64,000 nt of DNA from an uncultured Pelagibacteraceae bacterium (GTDB taxonomy: Bacteria > Pseudomonadota > Alphaproteobacteria > Pelagibacterales > Pelagibacteraceae). The notes beneath the pieces were generated by a model. It was not told where the DNA came from and searched no databases. It saw only the letters and a list, made by a program, of their open reading frames with translations. This document shows, in pieces, positions 38,494 to 46,753 of this stretch. The stretch covers positions 1 to 64,000 of the forward strand of contig CACLEU010000002.1 of assembly GCA_902606075.1 (NCBI GenBank), read 5' to 3'. The position numbers and the translations under genes are program-made. The first letter of the stretch is position 1, and every line of letters begins with the position of its first letter.

Positions 38494-39108
38494 ATGTTTC
38501 CCACTGATTATTTCCTTTTTTTACAAATTATACTTTTTTTGTTCATAACTCCGGGAACGCCAAGAATTGTAATTATCTCTTACTCCATGAATTATGGTGT
38601 GAAAAAATGTGTTTGGGCAGCTTTAGGTGACATCACAGCAAATTTAGTTCAGGCAACTCTAGTAATTTTTTTCATAGGATCTTTTATCTCTAACAACGGT
38701 GATACTTTAAATATACTTAAGTGGTTTGGTATTGCTTATTTATTTTATCTTTCTTATGATATCTATAACTCAAGCCCAAAAAATTTTAAAAAAAGTTCTA
38801 TTAAATCAAAAACTTTGCTATCTTTTTTTAAAGATGGCTTTATTGTTGCGGGTACCAGTCCAAAAGCATGGATATTTTTTCCATTAATTTTTCCACAGTT
38901 TATAAATTTCAATGAAAATTATATTACACAATTTATAATTTTAATTATTACCTACATGGTATTAGACTTTCTCTCATTAATTGGTTATGCAGTTCTTGCA
39001 AACAAACTTTTAAAATGGATTAAGGCAAACCCAAGAACAATAAACACAATTTCAGCGTGTGCACTTATCATAATTGGGGTTTTTATTGGATTTACACAAA
39101 ATTATTAA
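38494..39108 (+). CDS. LysE-family amino-acid exporter/translocator
   Basis: I place the start at the ATG at 38494, because the ORF-track TTG at 38473 lies within the inverted repeat and is 7 codons upstream. The ~204-residue protein has about six transmembrane helices. LysE/RhtB features are 'FITPGTPRIVIISYSMNYGVKKCVWAALGDITANL' in outline (family 'tPGP....v...g...G...g....lG...g') and 'GFIVAGTSPKAWIFFPLIFPQF'. Such proteins export amino acids or related compounds. The leader repeat suggests translation is tuned to a metabolite level. Confidence 0.86.
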   Translation: MFPTDYFLFLQIILFLFITPGTPRIVIISYSMNYGVKKCVWAALGDITANLVQATLVIFFIGSFISNNGDTLNILKWFGIAYLFYLSYDIYNSSPKNFKKSSIKSKTLLSFFKDGFIVAGTSPKAWIFFPLIFPQFINFNENYITQFIILIITYMVLDFLSLIGYAVLANKLLKWIKANPRTINTISACALIIIGVFIGFTQNY

Positions 39109-39192
39109 TTCGATCGCGTCATATGTTGGCTTGCAAAATAATTTAATTATTAGTTTAATTAACTAATTATTAATTAATAGAGGGAATAAATA

Positions 39193-40431
39193 ATGAAAAT
39201 AAAAAAAATAATCATTACGTTTGTTTCTGCAATAGCTATTTTATTATCAACTTCAGTTGTATCATTTGCAAAAGTAGTTGGTGACAAAATAGTTTTAGGA
39301 GCAGCAATTTCTCTAACTGGAAAATACTCATCAAACGGTGTTCATACTCAGAATGGATACAATTTAGCTGTTGAAAGAATTAACAGCATGGGTGGAGTAA
39401 AAGTTGGGGGAAAATCTTATAAATTTGACATTATCTACTACGATGATGAGTCGAATCCAAAAAGAGCAGCACAACTTGCAGAAAGATTAATTTCACAAGA
39501 TGGTGTTGAATTCATGCTTGGGCCTTACAGTTCAGGTTTGACAAAAGCTATCGCACCAGTAACGGAAAAATATGGTGTTCCAATGGTTGAAGCGAATGGT
39601 GCTTCTAGATCTTTGTTTACCAAAGGTTACAAATATCTATTTGCAGTACTAGCTCCAGCTAATTTATATCTTGATGTAGCTATTGATTTAGCTGTGGAAA
39701 AGAATAATGGAAAACCAGTAAGAATAGCACAAGCATTTGAACAAGATGCTTTCTCACAAGATGTTAGATTGGGAATTTTAGAGGCAGCAAAAAGAACTAA
39801 CTCTGAAATTATAATCGACGATAAGCTTCCAAAAGAGTTGAATGATATGGCTGCAACATTAGTTAAAGTCAAACAAATGAAGCCAGATGTTCTAGTTGTA
39901 TCAGGACATACGAAGGGAGCCTTAACAGCAGTTAGACAAATTGCTGAGATGAAAGTAGATGTTCCGATGTTAGCAATGACACATTGTGATGCCGCTAAGC
40001 TTTCTAAGCAACACGGTAAAAATTCACAGTATGCTTTATGTGCTTCTCAATGGCATAAATCATTAACTTACAAAGATAAATTCTTTGGAACTGGAATGAA
40101 ATACGCAAAAGACTTCGAAAAGCAGTTTAAGTATGACCCACCGTATCAATCGGCTGAGTCTTCTGCGGCATTGTTAGTTTTTAAAGATGCCTTTGAGAGA
40201 GCTAATTCTTTTGATCAAAAGAAAGTAAGAGATGCTCTTGCAGCAACAAATATGCAAACATTCTATGGAAATATAAAGTTCGCACCAGGTGGACAAAATG
40301 TTGACAAACCAATGGTTCTTTTCCAAGTAATGTGTGACGACTCAGGAAAATGTGAAAATAAAGTTGTAGCACCAACAAAATGGGCTTCAGCAAAATTAAT
40401 TCACCCAATTCCTAGCTGGTCAAAAAGATAA
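39193..40431 (+). CDS. Liv-type ABC transporter periplasmic substrate-binding protein
   Basis: The 412-residue binding protein has a signal peptide (residues 1-26, 'LLSTSVVSFAK') and a type I periplasmic fold of the LivJ/LivK family: 'IVLGAAISLTGKYSSNGVHTQNGYNLAVERIN', 'DDESNPKRAAQLAERLISQDGVEFMLGPYSSG' and 'VPMVEANGASRSLF'. It is followed by a strong terminator and then by livHMGF homologues, so it feeds that permease. The substrate is not readable; amino acids, amides or urea are all known for the family. A ribosome site (AGAGGGAA) precedes the ATG. Confidence 0.92.
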   Translation: MKIKKIIITFVSAIAILLSTSVVSFAKVVGDKIVLGAAISLTGKYSSNGVHTQNGYNLAVERINSMGGVKVGGKSYKFDIIYYDDESNPKRAAQLAERLISQDGVEFMLGPYSSGLTKAIAPVTEKYGVPMVEANGASRSLFTKGYKYLFAVLAPANLYLDVAIDLAVEKNNGKPVRIAQAFEQDAFSQDVRLGILEAAKRTNSEIIIDDKLPKELNDMAATLVKVKQMKPDVLVVSGHTKGALTAVRQIAEMKVDVPMLAMTHCDAAKLSKQHGKNSQYALCASQWHKSLTYKDKFFGTGMKYAKDFEKQFKYDPPYQSAESSAALLVFKDAFERANSFDQKKVRDALAATNMQTFYGNIKFAPGGQNVDKPMVLFQVMCDDSGKCENKVVAPTKWASAKLIHPIPSWSKR

Positions 40432-40443
40432 CAAACAAATAAT

Positions 40444-40475
40444 AATACCCCCTAAACTCTAGGGGGTATTTTTTT
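40444..40475 (+). terminator. Intrinsic terminator between binding protein and livH
   Basis: AATACCCCCTA (40444-40454) pairs perfectly with TAGGGGGTATT (40460-40470) around a 5-base loop and is followed by T residues. It lies 12 bases after the binding-protein stop and 11 bases before the livH start, so only read-through or a second promoter would supply the permease genes. Confidence 0.93.
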
Positions 40476-40485
40476 AAGGCAAATT

Positions 40486-41379
40486 ATGGATTTCATGGTT
40501 TTCCAATATCCGATGATAACTATTCAGGCTTGCTTGGATGGTATTCTTTTGGGAGTTTTGTTTGCTTTAATTGCTTATGGGATGGCTCTTCAATGGGGAG
40601 TCATGAATATCATCAATATTGCTCAAGGTGATCTGGTAATTCTTGGAGGGTATATAGCATACTTTATGTATCTATATGGTATCCATCCCGCATGGGGAGT
40701 GATTGTTTCACCAATCATAATGTATTTTGTTGGAGTTGGAATTTATAAATTAGTAATTAATAAAGTTGTAGACAGAGACTTATTTATCTCAATCTTAGCT
40801 ACTTTTGGAATAAGTATTCTTTTCATGCAATTAATGAATTTTGCATTTGGGGCAGACGTAGTCCTAGCCAATTCAGGTTATGGAACAACCTTTTTGTTTG
40901 ATAGCAACGTAGTTTTGCCAAATTCAAAAATATTCTCAGCCGTAGTTAGTATTGTTTTTGCAATTTGCTTAGTAATTTATATGAAAAAGTCAAAGCTAGG
41001 CCGCGCGATAAGGGCTACAGCTCAAAATTCTAGAGCAGCTAAAATCTTGGGCGTCGATACAGAAAAAGTTTATGCAGCAACATTTGGTATTAATGCTGCT
41101 TTATGTGGTGTTGCTGGAGCTTTAATTTCAATAACTTTTACCATTCATCCATATATGGGTCTGCCATATACAATTAGATCTTTTATGATTGTAATTGTTG
41201 CAGGTCTTGGAAATTTACCCGGAGTAGCAATGTCTGGAATGGGCTTGGGAGTTTTTGAGGAATTTGCAGATTATCTTTTAGGAACTGAATTCAGGATCGG
41301 TTCAGTCTTCTTATTATTGGTATTAATACTAGTTTATAGAAGGTTTAAATTATCAAGAAAAAGAGAATACTTAAAATGA
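40486..41379 (+). CDS. livH: Liv-type ABC permease LivH
   Basis: Inner-membrane permease subunit of a branched-chain-amino-acid-type ABC importer. The 297-residue protein has about eight transmembrane helices. The LivH pattern is visible in 'GILLGVLFALIAYGMALQWGVMNIINIAQGDLVILGGYIAY', 'RAIRATAQNSRAAKILGVDTEKVYAATFG' (the ATPase-coupling EAA-like loop) and 'IVAGLGNLPGVAMSGMGLG'. It overlaps livM by 4 bases (ATGA). Confidence 0.94.
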   Translation: MDFMVFQYPMITIQACLDGILLGVLFALIAYGMALQWGVMNIINIAQGDLVILGGYIAYFMYLYGIHPAWGVIVSPIIMYFVGVGIYKLVINKVVDRDLFISILATFGISILFMQLMNFAFGADVVLANSGYGTTFLFDSNVVLPNSKIFSAVVSIVFAICLVIYMKKSKLGRAIRATAQNSRAAKILGVDTEKVYAATFGINAALCGVAGALISITFTIHPYMGLPYTIRSFMIVIVAGLGNLPGVAMSGMGLGVFEEFADYLLGTEFRIGSVFLLLVLILVYRRFKLSRKREYLK

Positions 41380-42425
41380 ATAAGAACCTAATATTATATG
41401 TAACCCTACTAGTATTTGGATTGGCAGCCCCATTTGTATTTCCAGCATTTAAAGTTCAGCTCTCAATACTTTGTGTATTAATTGTTCTTGCTATGACTTG
41501 GAACATTCAAGGTGGCGAGATGGGTTATAACTCTTTTGGCAATATCCTATTTTACGGACTTGGAATGTATTTATGTGCATCAGTTCAAGTTGGTATGTTT
41601 TTCCCCTTAGCTGAATGGACAGAAAGCGGAGGAGAAAAAACATTTGTTCATACACCCAATCAATTCTTTCAAGGCATGGCAGCAGGTTTAGTTTTTGCTG
41701 CAGTCATCCCAACTATTATTGCCGGTTTAATTGGTTATTCAATTTTAGGTTTGAGAGGACATTATTTTGCAATTTGTACTTTAGGTCTAGGGGTTGCTGC
41801 TGGAGAAATCTCAGGTGGTATAGAAATAATTGGAGCAGGCCAAGGTTTTACAACACCTCCTTTCCCAGATGTAGGAGGTTTAGAGGCTAGGGGTGAGTTT
41901 TTTTATTTCTTAAGTTTCTTAGCACTTGTGCTTGCTTTCATTGCAATAAAATCAATTTACCCAACAAGATTTAAATTAATTTTAAATGCAATAAGAGACA
42001 ATGAGGACAAAGCAGAAGCTATGGGTATTGAAACAATGAAATACAAAATAATTGGATGGATGATTTCAGCTTTTTTCTGTGGTCTTGCTGGTGGAATAAT
42101 GGGTGGTCTTGTGGGTTATATAGACTCAACTGATGTTGCATTTGACGGAAGAGAAATGGGTGTCTTCATGGTACTGATGGCAATATTGGGCGGTAAAGGA
42201 ACTTTATGGGGCCCAGTAATTGGTGCAACTTTATTTCATATTTTTAAAGAGGGTTTCTGGACTTTCTTTTTGGGTTGGCAGTATGTTGCTTTAGGAGTTT
42301 TAATTGTAGTTATTGTAATTTATTTTCCTGAAGGTCTTATGGGCTGGTTAAGAGAAAAATTTCCTGAAAAATTTGGAGAGGTTATAGATGAAGCGGATAG
42401 AAAGGCACAAGTAGAACTTAAATGA
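41376..42425 (+). CDS. livM: Liv-type ABC permease LivM
   Basis: The second permease subunit, 349 residues with about eight to nine transmembrane helices. LivM features are 'LAMTWNIQGGEMGYNSFGNILFYGLGMYLCA', 'GLRGHYFAICTLGLGVAAGEI', 'LNAIRDNEDKAEAMGIETMKYKIIGW' (coupling loop) and 'MAILGGKGTLWGPVIGATLF'. It overlaps livG by 4 bases. The 91-residue Arg/Phe-rich ORF inside it is a shadow frame. Confidence 0.94.
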   Translation: MNKNLILYVTLLVFGLAAPFVFPAFKVQLSILCVLIVLAMTWNIQGGEMGYNSFGNILFYGLGMYLCASVQVGMFFPLAEWTESGGEKTFVHTPNQFFQGMAAGLVFAAVIPTIIAGLIGYSILGLRGHYFAICTLGLGVAAGEISGGIEIIGAGQGFTTPPFPDVGGLEARGEFFYFLSFLALVLAFIAIKSIYPTRFKLILNAIRDNEDKAEAMGIETMKYKIIGWMISAFFCGLAGGIMGGLVGYIDSTDVAFDGREMGVFMVLMAILGGKGTLWGPVIGATLFHIFKEGFWTFFLGWQYVALGVLIVVIVIYFPEGLMGWLREKFPEKFGEVIDEADRKAQVELK

Positions 42426-43162
42426 CAATTTTAGAAGTAAATAATGTTAGCAAATCATTTGGTGGTGTAAAAGCAAATGTTGATATTTCTATGTCAGTTG
42501 AAAAGGGAAAAATTGTTGGATTAATAGGACCAAATGGTTCTGGCAAAACAACATTGTTTAATTCTATTGTTGGAACTTACCCAATAGATAAAGGATCAAT
42601 AAAATTTAATAACAAAGAAGTTTCAGAATTGCCAGTGCCGGTAATTGCAAAACTTGGATTATTACGTACTTTTCAGCAAACCAGAATTTATGGAAAATTA
42701 AATTGTGTAGAAAATATGCTAATAAGTCATAAGGGAAGCGATGAGAGTATATTTAGAATTTTTACAAAAATACCAAAGGATCTAACTGAAAAATCGGAAA
42801 GTCTTTTAAATTTTGTTGGCCTTTATCAAAAAAGAAAATTAAGAGCAGGTGATTTATCCTTTGGACAACAAAAACTTTTAGAACTTGCTATGGCTTTGAT
42901 GAATGAGCCAGAAATGCTTTTACTTGATGAGCCTACGGCTGGAATTAATCCAACTTTAATTAATGGTATTATAGATAGATTAATTAAAGTAAATCAAGAC
43001 TTTGGAATTACTTTGTTAGTAATAGAGCATAATATGAGAGTAATCATGCAACTTGCAGAAAATATTTTTTGTTTAGCTCATGGTAAATTATTAGCCAATG
43101 GGTCACCAAATGAAATTAAAAACGATAAAAGAGTAATCGACGCATATTTAGGAGCTCAATAA
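42422..43162 (+). CDS. livG: Liv-type ABC ATPase LivG
   Basis: The first ATPase of the importer, 246 residues. It has Walker A 'GLIGPNGSGKTTLFNSI', the Q-loop region 'LLRTFQQTRIYGKLNCVENM', the signature 'AGDLSFGQQKLLELAMALM' (LSFGQQ variant typical of LivG), Walker B 'LLLDEPTAGINP' and H-loop 'VIEHNM'. It shares a base with livF, so expression is coupled. Confidence 0.95.
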   Translation: MTILEVNNVSKSFGGVKANVDISMSVEKGKIVGLIGPNGSGKTTLFNSIVGTYPIDKGSIKFNNKEVSELPVPVIAKLGLLRTFQQTRIYGKLNCVENMLISHKGSDESIFRIFTKIPKDLTEKSESLLNFVGLYQKRKLRAGDLSFGQQKLLELAMALMNEPEMLLLDEPTAGINPTLINGIIDRLIKVNQDFGITLLVIEHNMRVIMQLAENIFCLAHGKLLANGSPNEIKNDKRVIDAYLGAQ

Positions 43163-43947
43163 TGTCAAACCAGTATGAAGTTTTAGGAAAAGCACCTGAT
43201 GCAATGGATTTAAAAAAATTATCTTCGAAAGACGTTCACCTAACTATTAAAGGCTTGAATGCCGGATATGGTAAAATGGAAATCCTACATAATTTTGATC
43301 TTTTTGTTAGCAAGGGACAATCATTATGTTTAATTGGACCAAATGGTGCTGGTAAATCCACTATACTTCATTCGATTTATGGTTTTACCAATATTTTTTC
43401 TGGTAAAATTGAATTAAATAACAGTGAAATAACTAATTTGACACCAGCAGAAAAACTAAAATCAGTTGGTATCGCTTACATACTTCAAGATAACTCAGTT
43501 TTCCCTGACATGACTGTAGAAGAAAATCTTTTGATGGGTGGTTACATAAAAGATAAAGTGGACGAGTCCTATGAAGAAGCAGAGAGAATTTTTGAAAAAT
43601 ATGAAAGACTAAGAAATAGAAGAAATCAGCCAGCAAAAGTTTTATCTGGTGGGGAAAGAAGATTATTAGAAATTTCAAGAGCATTAGTAATGAAACCATC
43701 GGTATTACTTGTTGACGAACCATCTATTGGTTTGGAACCAAGATACATAAGTATGGTTTTTGATATTTTAAGAGACCTTCAACAAAATGAAAAAAAAACT
43801 ATTATACTTGTCGAACAAAATGCTAAAAAGGGATTAGAATTTGCTGACATTGGTTACGTTTTGGTTTCAGGCCAAACAGCAATAGCAGGATCTGGTGAAG
43901 AATTGTTAGACAACCCAGATGTTGGCAGACTATTCCTTGGTGGCTAA
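43162..43947 (+). CDS. livF: Liv-type ABC ATPase LivF
   Basis: The second ATPase, 261 residues, about 25 longer than usual because of an N-terminal extension ('YEVLGKAPDAMDLKKLSSKD'). It has Walker A 'LIGPNGAGKSTILHSI', signature 'LSGGERRLLEISRAL', Walker B 'VLLVDEPSIGLEP' and H-loop 'LVEQNAKKGLEFAD'. It overlaps the following AzlC-type gene by one base, which ties the importer and the exporter-like pair into one transcript. Confidence 0.95.
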   Translation: MSNQYEVLGKAPDAMDLKKLSSKDVHLTIKGLNAGYGKMEILHNFDLFVSKGQSLCLIGPNGAGKSTILHSIYGFTNIFSGKIELNNSEITNLTPAEKLKSVGIAYILQDNSVFPDMTVEENLLMGGYIKDKVDESYEEAERIFEKYERLRNRRNQPAKVLSGGERRLLEISRALVMKPSVLLVDEPSIGLEPRYISMVFDILRDLQQNEKKTIILVEQNAKKGLEFADIGYVLVSGQTAIAGSGEELLDNPDVGRLFLGG

Positions 43948-44645
43948 TGATAAATAAAAAATATTTCTTTGAAGGATTTTTTTCAATTAAAGGAATTAAT
44001 AGTCCAGCTTTAGCCTTAGCTGCGAGCTTTATTGCGATTGGAGCGCTACTTAAAAATGTAGGTTTTTCAATACAGCAAAGCATTCTTTCAACTTTTTTTA
44101 CCTATGCTTTACCAGGATCTCTTGTAATGGCAGAGTCTCTTATTGTAGGAGCCTCTTTATTAAATATATTTATAGCAGTTTGGTTAGTTAACTTAAGACT
44201 TTATCCCATGACAGTTTCATTAATGCCGTTATTGATGCATAAAAGTCAACCAAAATGGAAATATTATTTGTCTTGCCACTTTGTTGCAGTTTCATCATGG
44301 CTAATAGTAAAAGATAAATATTTAAATTTTGACAAAAGAAACAGAATTGATTTTTGGATAGGTATTGGATCAGCAACTTGGGGAATTGCAATATTGTCAA
44401 CAGTTGTTGGTTATTTATCTTCAGATTATCTAAACAAAGATATCATGATTGGTTTAGCGATAGTGAACCCAATTTATTTTATTTGCATGATGATTGACGC
44501 AATGAAAACTATTCAAATTAAAATATCAATAATTCTTGGTTCAATTTTAGGACCTTTATTTTATAGCCTATCTCCAGAATGGTGTATTTTATATGGAGGT
44601 TTCGTTGCTGGTACAGTCGCTTATTTTGTAGGTGAGAAAAAATGA
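43947..44645 (+). CDS. AzlC-family (branched-chain amino-acid exporter large subunit-like) membrane protein
   Basis: The 232-residue protein has five to six transmembrane helices. The pattern 'SPALALAASFIAIGALLKNVGFSIQQSILSTFFTYALPGSL' in outline and the 'NLRLYPMTVSLMPLL' segment match the AzlC/YgaZ family ('gllf..G.s...a...s...faGa.Q....l......NlR...y'). AzlCD/YgaZH pairs export valine or related compounds. Here the pair sits at the end of a Liv-type importer operon, an unusual combination. It overlaps the next gene by 4 bases. Confidence 0.82.
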   Translation: MINKKYFFEGFFSIKGINSPALALAASFIAIGALLKNVGFSIQQSILSTFFTYALPGSLVMAESLIVGASLLNIFIAVWLVNLRLYPMTVSLMPLLMHKSQPKWKYYLSCHFVAVSSWLIVKDKYLNFDKRNRIDFWIGIGSATWGIAILSTVVGYLSSDYLNKDIMIGLAIVNPIYFICMMIDAMKTIQIKISIILGSILGPLFYSLSPEWCILYGGFVAGTVAYFVGEKK

Positions 44646-44971
44646 TTAGCACTTTTTTTTTAGCAATAGTTGTTACTTCTTTAGCCACATATTTATCTAG
44701 ATTATTGGGAGTAGCAACATCTCAAAAAATATCAGAAGACTCAAAAATTTTTAGATGGTTTAATTGCTTAGCTTATTCAACTTTAGCTGCTTTAATAGCC
44801 AGAATTGTAATTTTTCCATCAGGAATGCTTGCAGATGTTGATTTTAATTTGAGGCTTATTATCGTACTTTTGTGTATAGCAATGTTTTTTATTACAAAAA
44901 GAAATCTGGTATATCCAACCATATTTTCATGTGTATTATTATCAACATTAAGTGCTTTTTTTAAAATTTGA
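44642..44971 (+). CDS. AzlD-family small membrane partner
   Basis: The 109-residue protein has four hydrophobic helices and the layout of AzlD/YgaH: 'FLAIVVTSLATYLSRLLGV' at the N terminus and 'FNCLAYSTLAALIARIVIF' next. It starts within the last 4 bases of the AzlC-type gene. Together they would form the exporter. It is the last gene of the liv-azl operon; the next gene follows 33 bases later. Confidence 0.8.
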   Translation: MISTFFLAIVVTSLATYLSRLLGVATSQKISEDSKIFRWFNCLAYSTLAALIARIVIFPSGMLADVDFNLRLIIVLLCIAMFFITKRNLVYPTIFSCVLLSTLSAFFKI

Positions 44972-45004
44972 AATAGATAAAAAAATTTATTAAATTATTA
45001 CTGA

Positions 45005-45925
45005 ATGGATTTTGTACAAAATATTGATGGAGTGAGAATAAGTAAGCATAAATTATCCAACAGAATTATTAATATAAATTTTGAGGATGATTTTATTAAT
45101 AAGTTAACTTTTCCATTTAATAAATTTGATTTAACCGCACTTGAATACAAACCTTTTACTAGGTTCACAATCGCAAAGAGCCTTGACGATTTATCAAAGA
45201 ATAAGCTTAGCCATTTTATTAAACAAATTATTAATGATAGAAACACAGGTTGTATTATTTTTCATACAAACATCAAAAATAAAAATGTGAATGATATTTT
45301 TTTAACAAAATTATCTACATCTATTACTCATTTAATTGGAACACCCAATCATGATGCAATGGCTGGAAAATACTATGCAAGATTTCACGTAAAACATGAG
45401 GATAAAAGTGACTCATATTTAAGAAAAGCATATACCAATATGGACTTACATACTGATGGAACTTACGTTAGAGAAAAAACAGATTGGTTAATTATGGCCA
45501 AGCTCGAAGAAAGAAATGCAAAAGGAGGCGAAACTGCGATGCTCCATTTAGATGATTGGGAACATTGTGATACACTCTATAAGGATCCTGTTGGTAGACA
45601 AAATTTTATTTGGGGTTCACCTAAAAGTAAAAATATTGGATATAAAGTAGAACACCCTGTTTTTTTTTCAGATAAAGAGGGAAGACCTCAGATTTCTTAT
45701 ATTGACCAATTTCCAGAGCCACAAAATATGAGACAAGGAATATTTTTACAGAAATTATCCGACTCTCTTGAAGAAAGTAAAAATAAAATTGTTACTGAGC
45801 TACCCGTAGGTTCCGCTGTATTAGCGAACAATTATTTTTGGCTTCATGGAAGAAAACCGTTTAAGGAGAACAAAAACCTGAGTCGAGAGTTGTTGAGAAT
45901 TAGAGGTTCTTTTTTTACTCATTAG
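45005..45925 (+). CDS. glaH: Glutarate 2-hydroxylase GlaH (CsiD), Fe(II)/2-oxoglutarate dioxygenase
   Basis: GlaH converts glutarate and 2-oxoglutarate to L-2-hydroxyglutarate and succinate in lysine/5-aminovalerate breakdown. The 306-residue protein matches the CsiD family: iron-site HxD in 'MDLHTDGTYVREKTDWLIM', 'GGETAMLHLDDWE', 'RPQISYIDQFPEPQNM', distal His in 'NNYFWLHGRKPF' and 2-oxoglutarate-binding Arg in 'LSRELLRIRGSF'. Length agrees with E. coli CsiD (about 325). The partner LhgO is not in the window. A related substrate cannot be excluded. Confidence 0.86.
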   Translation: MDFVQNIDGVRISKHKLSNRIININFEDDFINKLTFPFNKFDLTALEYKPFTRFTIAKSLDDLSKNKLSHFIKQIINDRNTGCIIFHTNIKNKNVNDIFLTKLSTSITHLIGTPNHDAMAGKYYARFHVKHEDKSDSYLRKAYTNMDLHTDGTYVREKTDWLIMAKLEERNAKGGETAMLHLDDWEHCDTLYKDPVGRQNFIWGSPKSKNIGYKVEHPVFFSDKEGRPQISYIDQFPEPQNMRQGIFLQKLSDSLEESKNKIVTELPVGSAVLANNYFWLHGRKPFKENKNLSRELLRIRGSFFTH

Positions 45926-45950
45926 TATAAATCAGTGTTATTAATACTTT

Positions 45951-46733
45951 ATGAAAATTGGTTTTATAGGCTCAGGTCAAATAACTAAGGCTGTAGTAGA
46001 AGGCATAATTGATTCTAAATTAAAGATTACAAAAATTTATATTTCAAAGAGGAACAAAATAATATCCAGAAATTTAAAAGCAAAAAGTAAGAAAATAATT
46101 ATATTAAATGATAATCAAAATATAATAGATAAATCTAGTTGGATTTTTCTTGCGGTTACTCCAAATATTGGAAATAAAATTTTAAATCAATTAAGGTTTC
46201 GTAAAAATAAAACGATCATCAGTTTTATCTCTACTATAAATATGACCCAGCTAAAAAAAATTACTGGTTTAAAAAAAAATATCGTAAGAGCAATACCTTT
46301 GCCTCCAATTTCTTTACGCAAGGGTCCAATTCCAATTTATCCAGTTAATAAAAAAATTAAGAAGTTCTTTGACAAATTAGGAACAACAGTTGAAATTAAT
46401 AATGAAAATTTATCCCTGAATTTTTGGGCAACCTCTGCAATGATGGCTCCTTTTTACGAAATATTATATTCATTGTCTAACTGGTTAGTAAAAAAAGGAA
46501 TTAAAAAAGATAACGCTCAAAAATATATTTCATCTTTATTTCACGCACTAGCAGAGGATGCACTTCAACATAAAAAAGATTTGAAAAAACTTGTCAAACA
46601 ATCACAGACGCCTGGTGGTCTAAATGAACAGGCTGTTAATGATTTAAGAAAGGCTGGTTTTTATAGTTTACTGGAAAAAACATCTAATAAGATAATTAAA
46701 AGGTTAAAAAAGTCACAATCTAATAAATTTTAA
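45951..46733 (+). CDS. Pyrroline-5-carboxylate reductase-like protein (ProC family)
   Basis: The 260-residue protein has the ProC N-terminal NAD(P)-binding 'IGFIGSGQITKAVVEGI' and 'IFLAVTPNIGNKIL', and the C-terminal family motif 'QSQTPGGLNEQAVNDL' (PGGtT-like). ProC makes proline from pyrroline-5-carboxylate. The central 'PLPPISLRKGPIPIYP' replaces the usual 'RaMPNtP..v..G.t.l', so this may be a paralogue with another imine substrate rather than the main ProC. It follows glaH by 25 bases. Confidence 0.75.
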   Translation: MKIGFIGSGQITKAVVEGIIDSKLKITKIYISKRNKIISRNLKAKSKKIIILNDNQNIIDKSSWIFLAVTPNIGNKILNQLRFRKNKTIISFISTINMTQLKKITGLKKNIVRAIPLPPISLRKGPIPIYPVNKKIKKFFDKLGTTVEINNENLSLNFWATSAMMAPFYEILYSLSNWLVKKGIKKDNAQKYISSLFHALAEDALQHKKDLKKLVKQSQTPGGLNEQAVNDLRKAGFYSLLEKTSNKIIKRLKKSQSNKF

Positions 46734-46753
46734 TTAGTTTATATATTTTAATA

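Noticed and set aside
41615-41890. 91-residue Arg/Phe/Cys-rich ORF in livM
   Set aside because: It is a shadow frame within a strongly conserved permease gene; its composition is unlike real proteins of the window.
44972-45004. Possible tRNA or terminator after the AzlD-type gene
   Set aside because: The 33-base AT-rich gap is too short for a tRNA and has no convincing hairpin.
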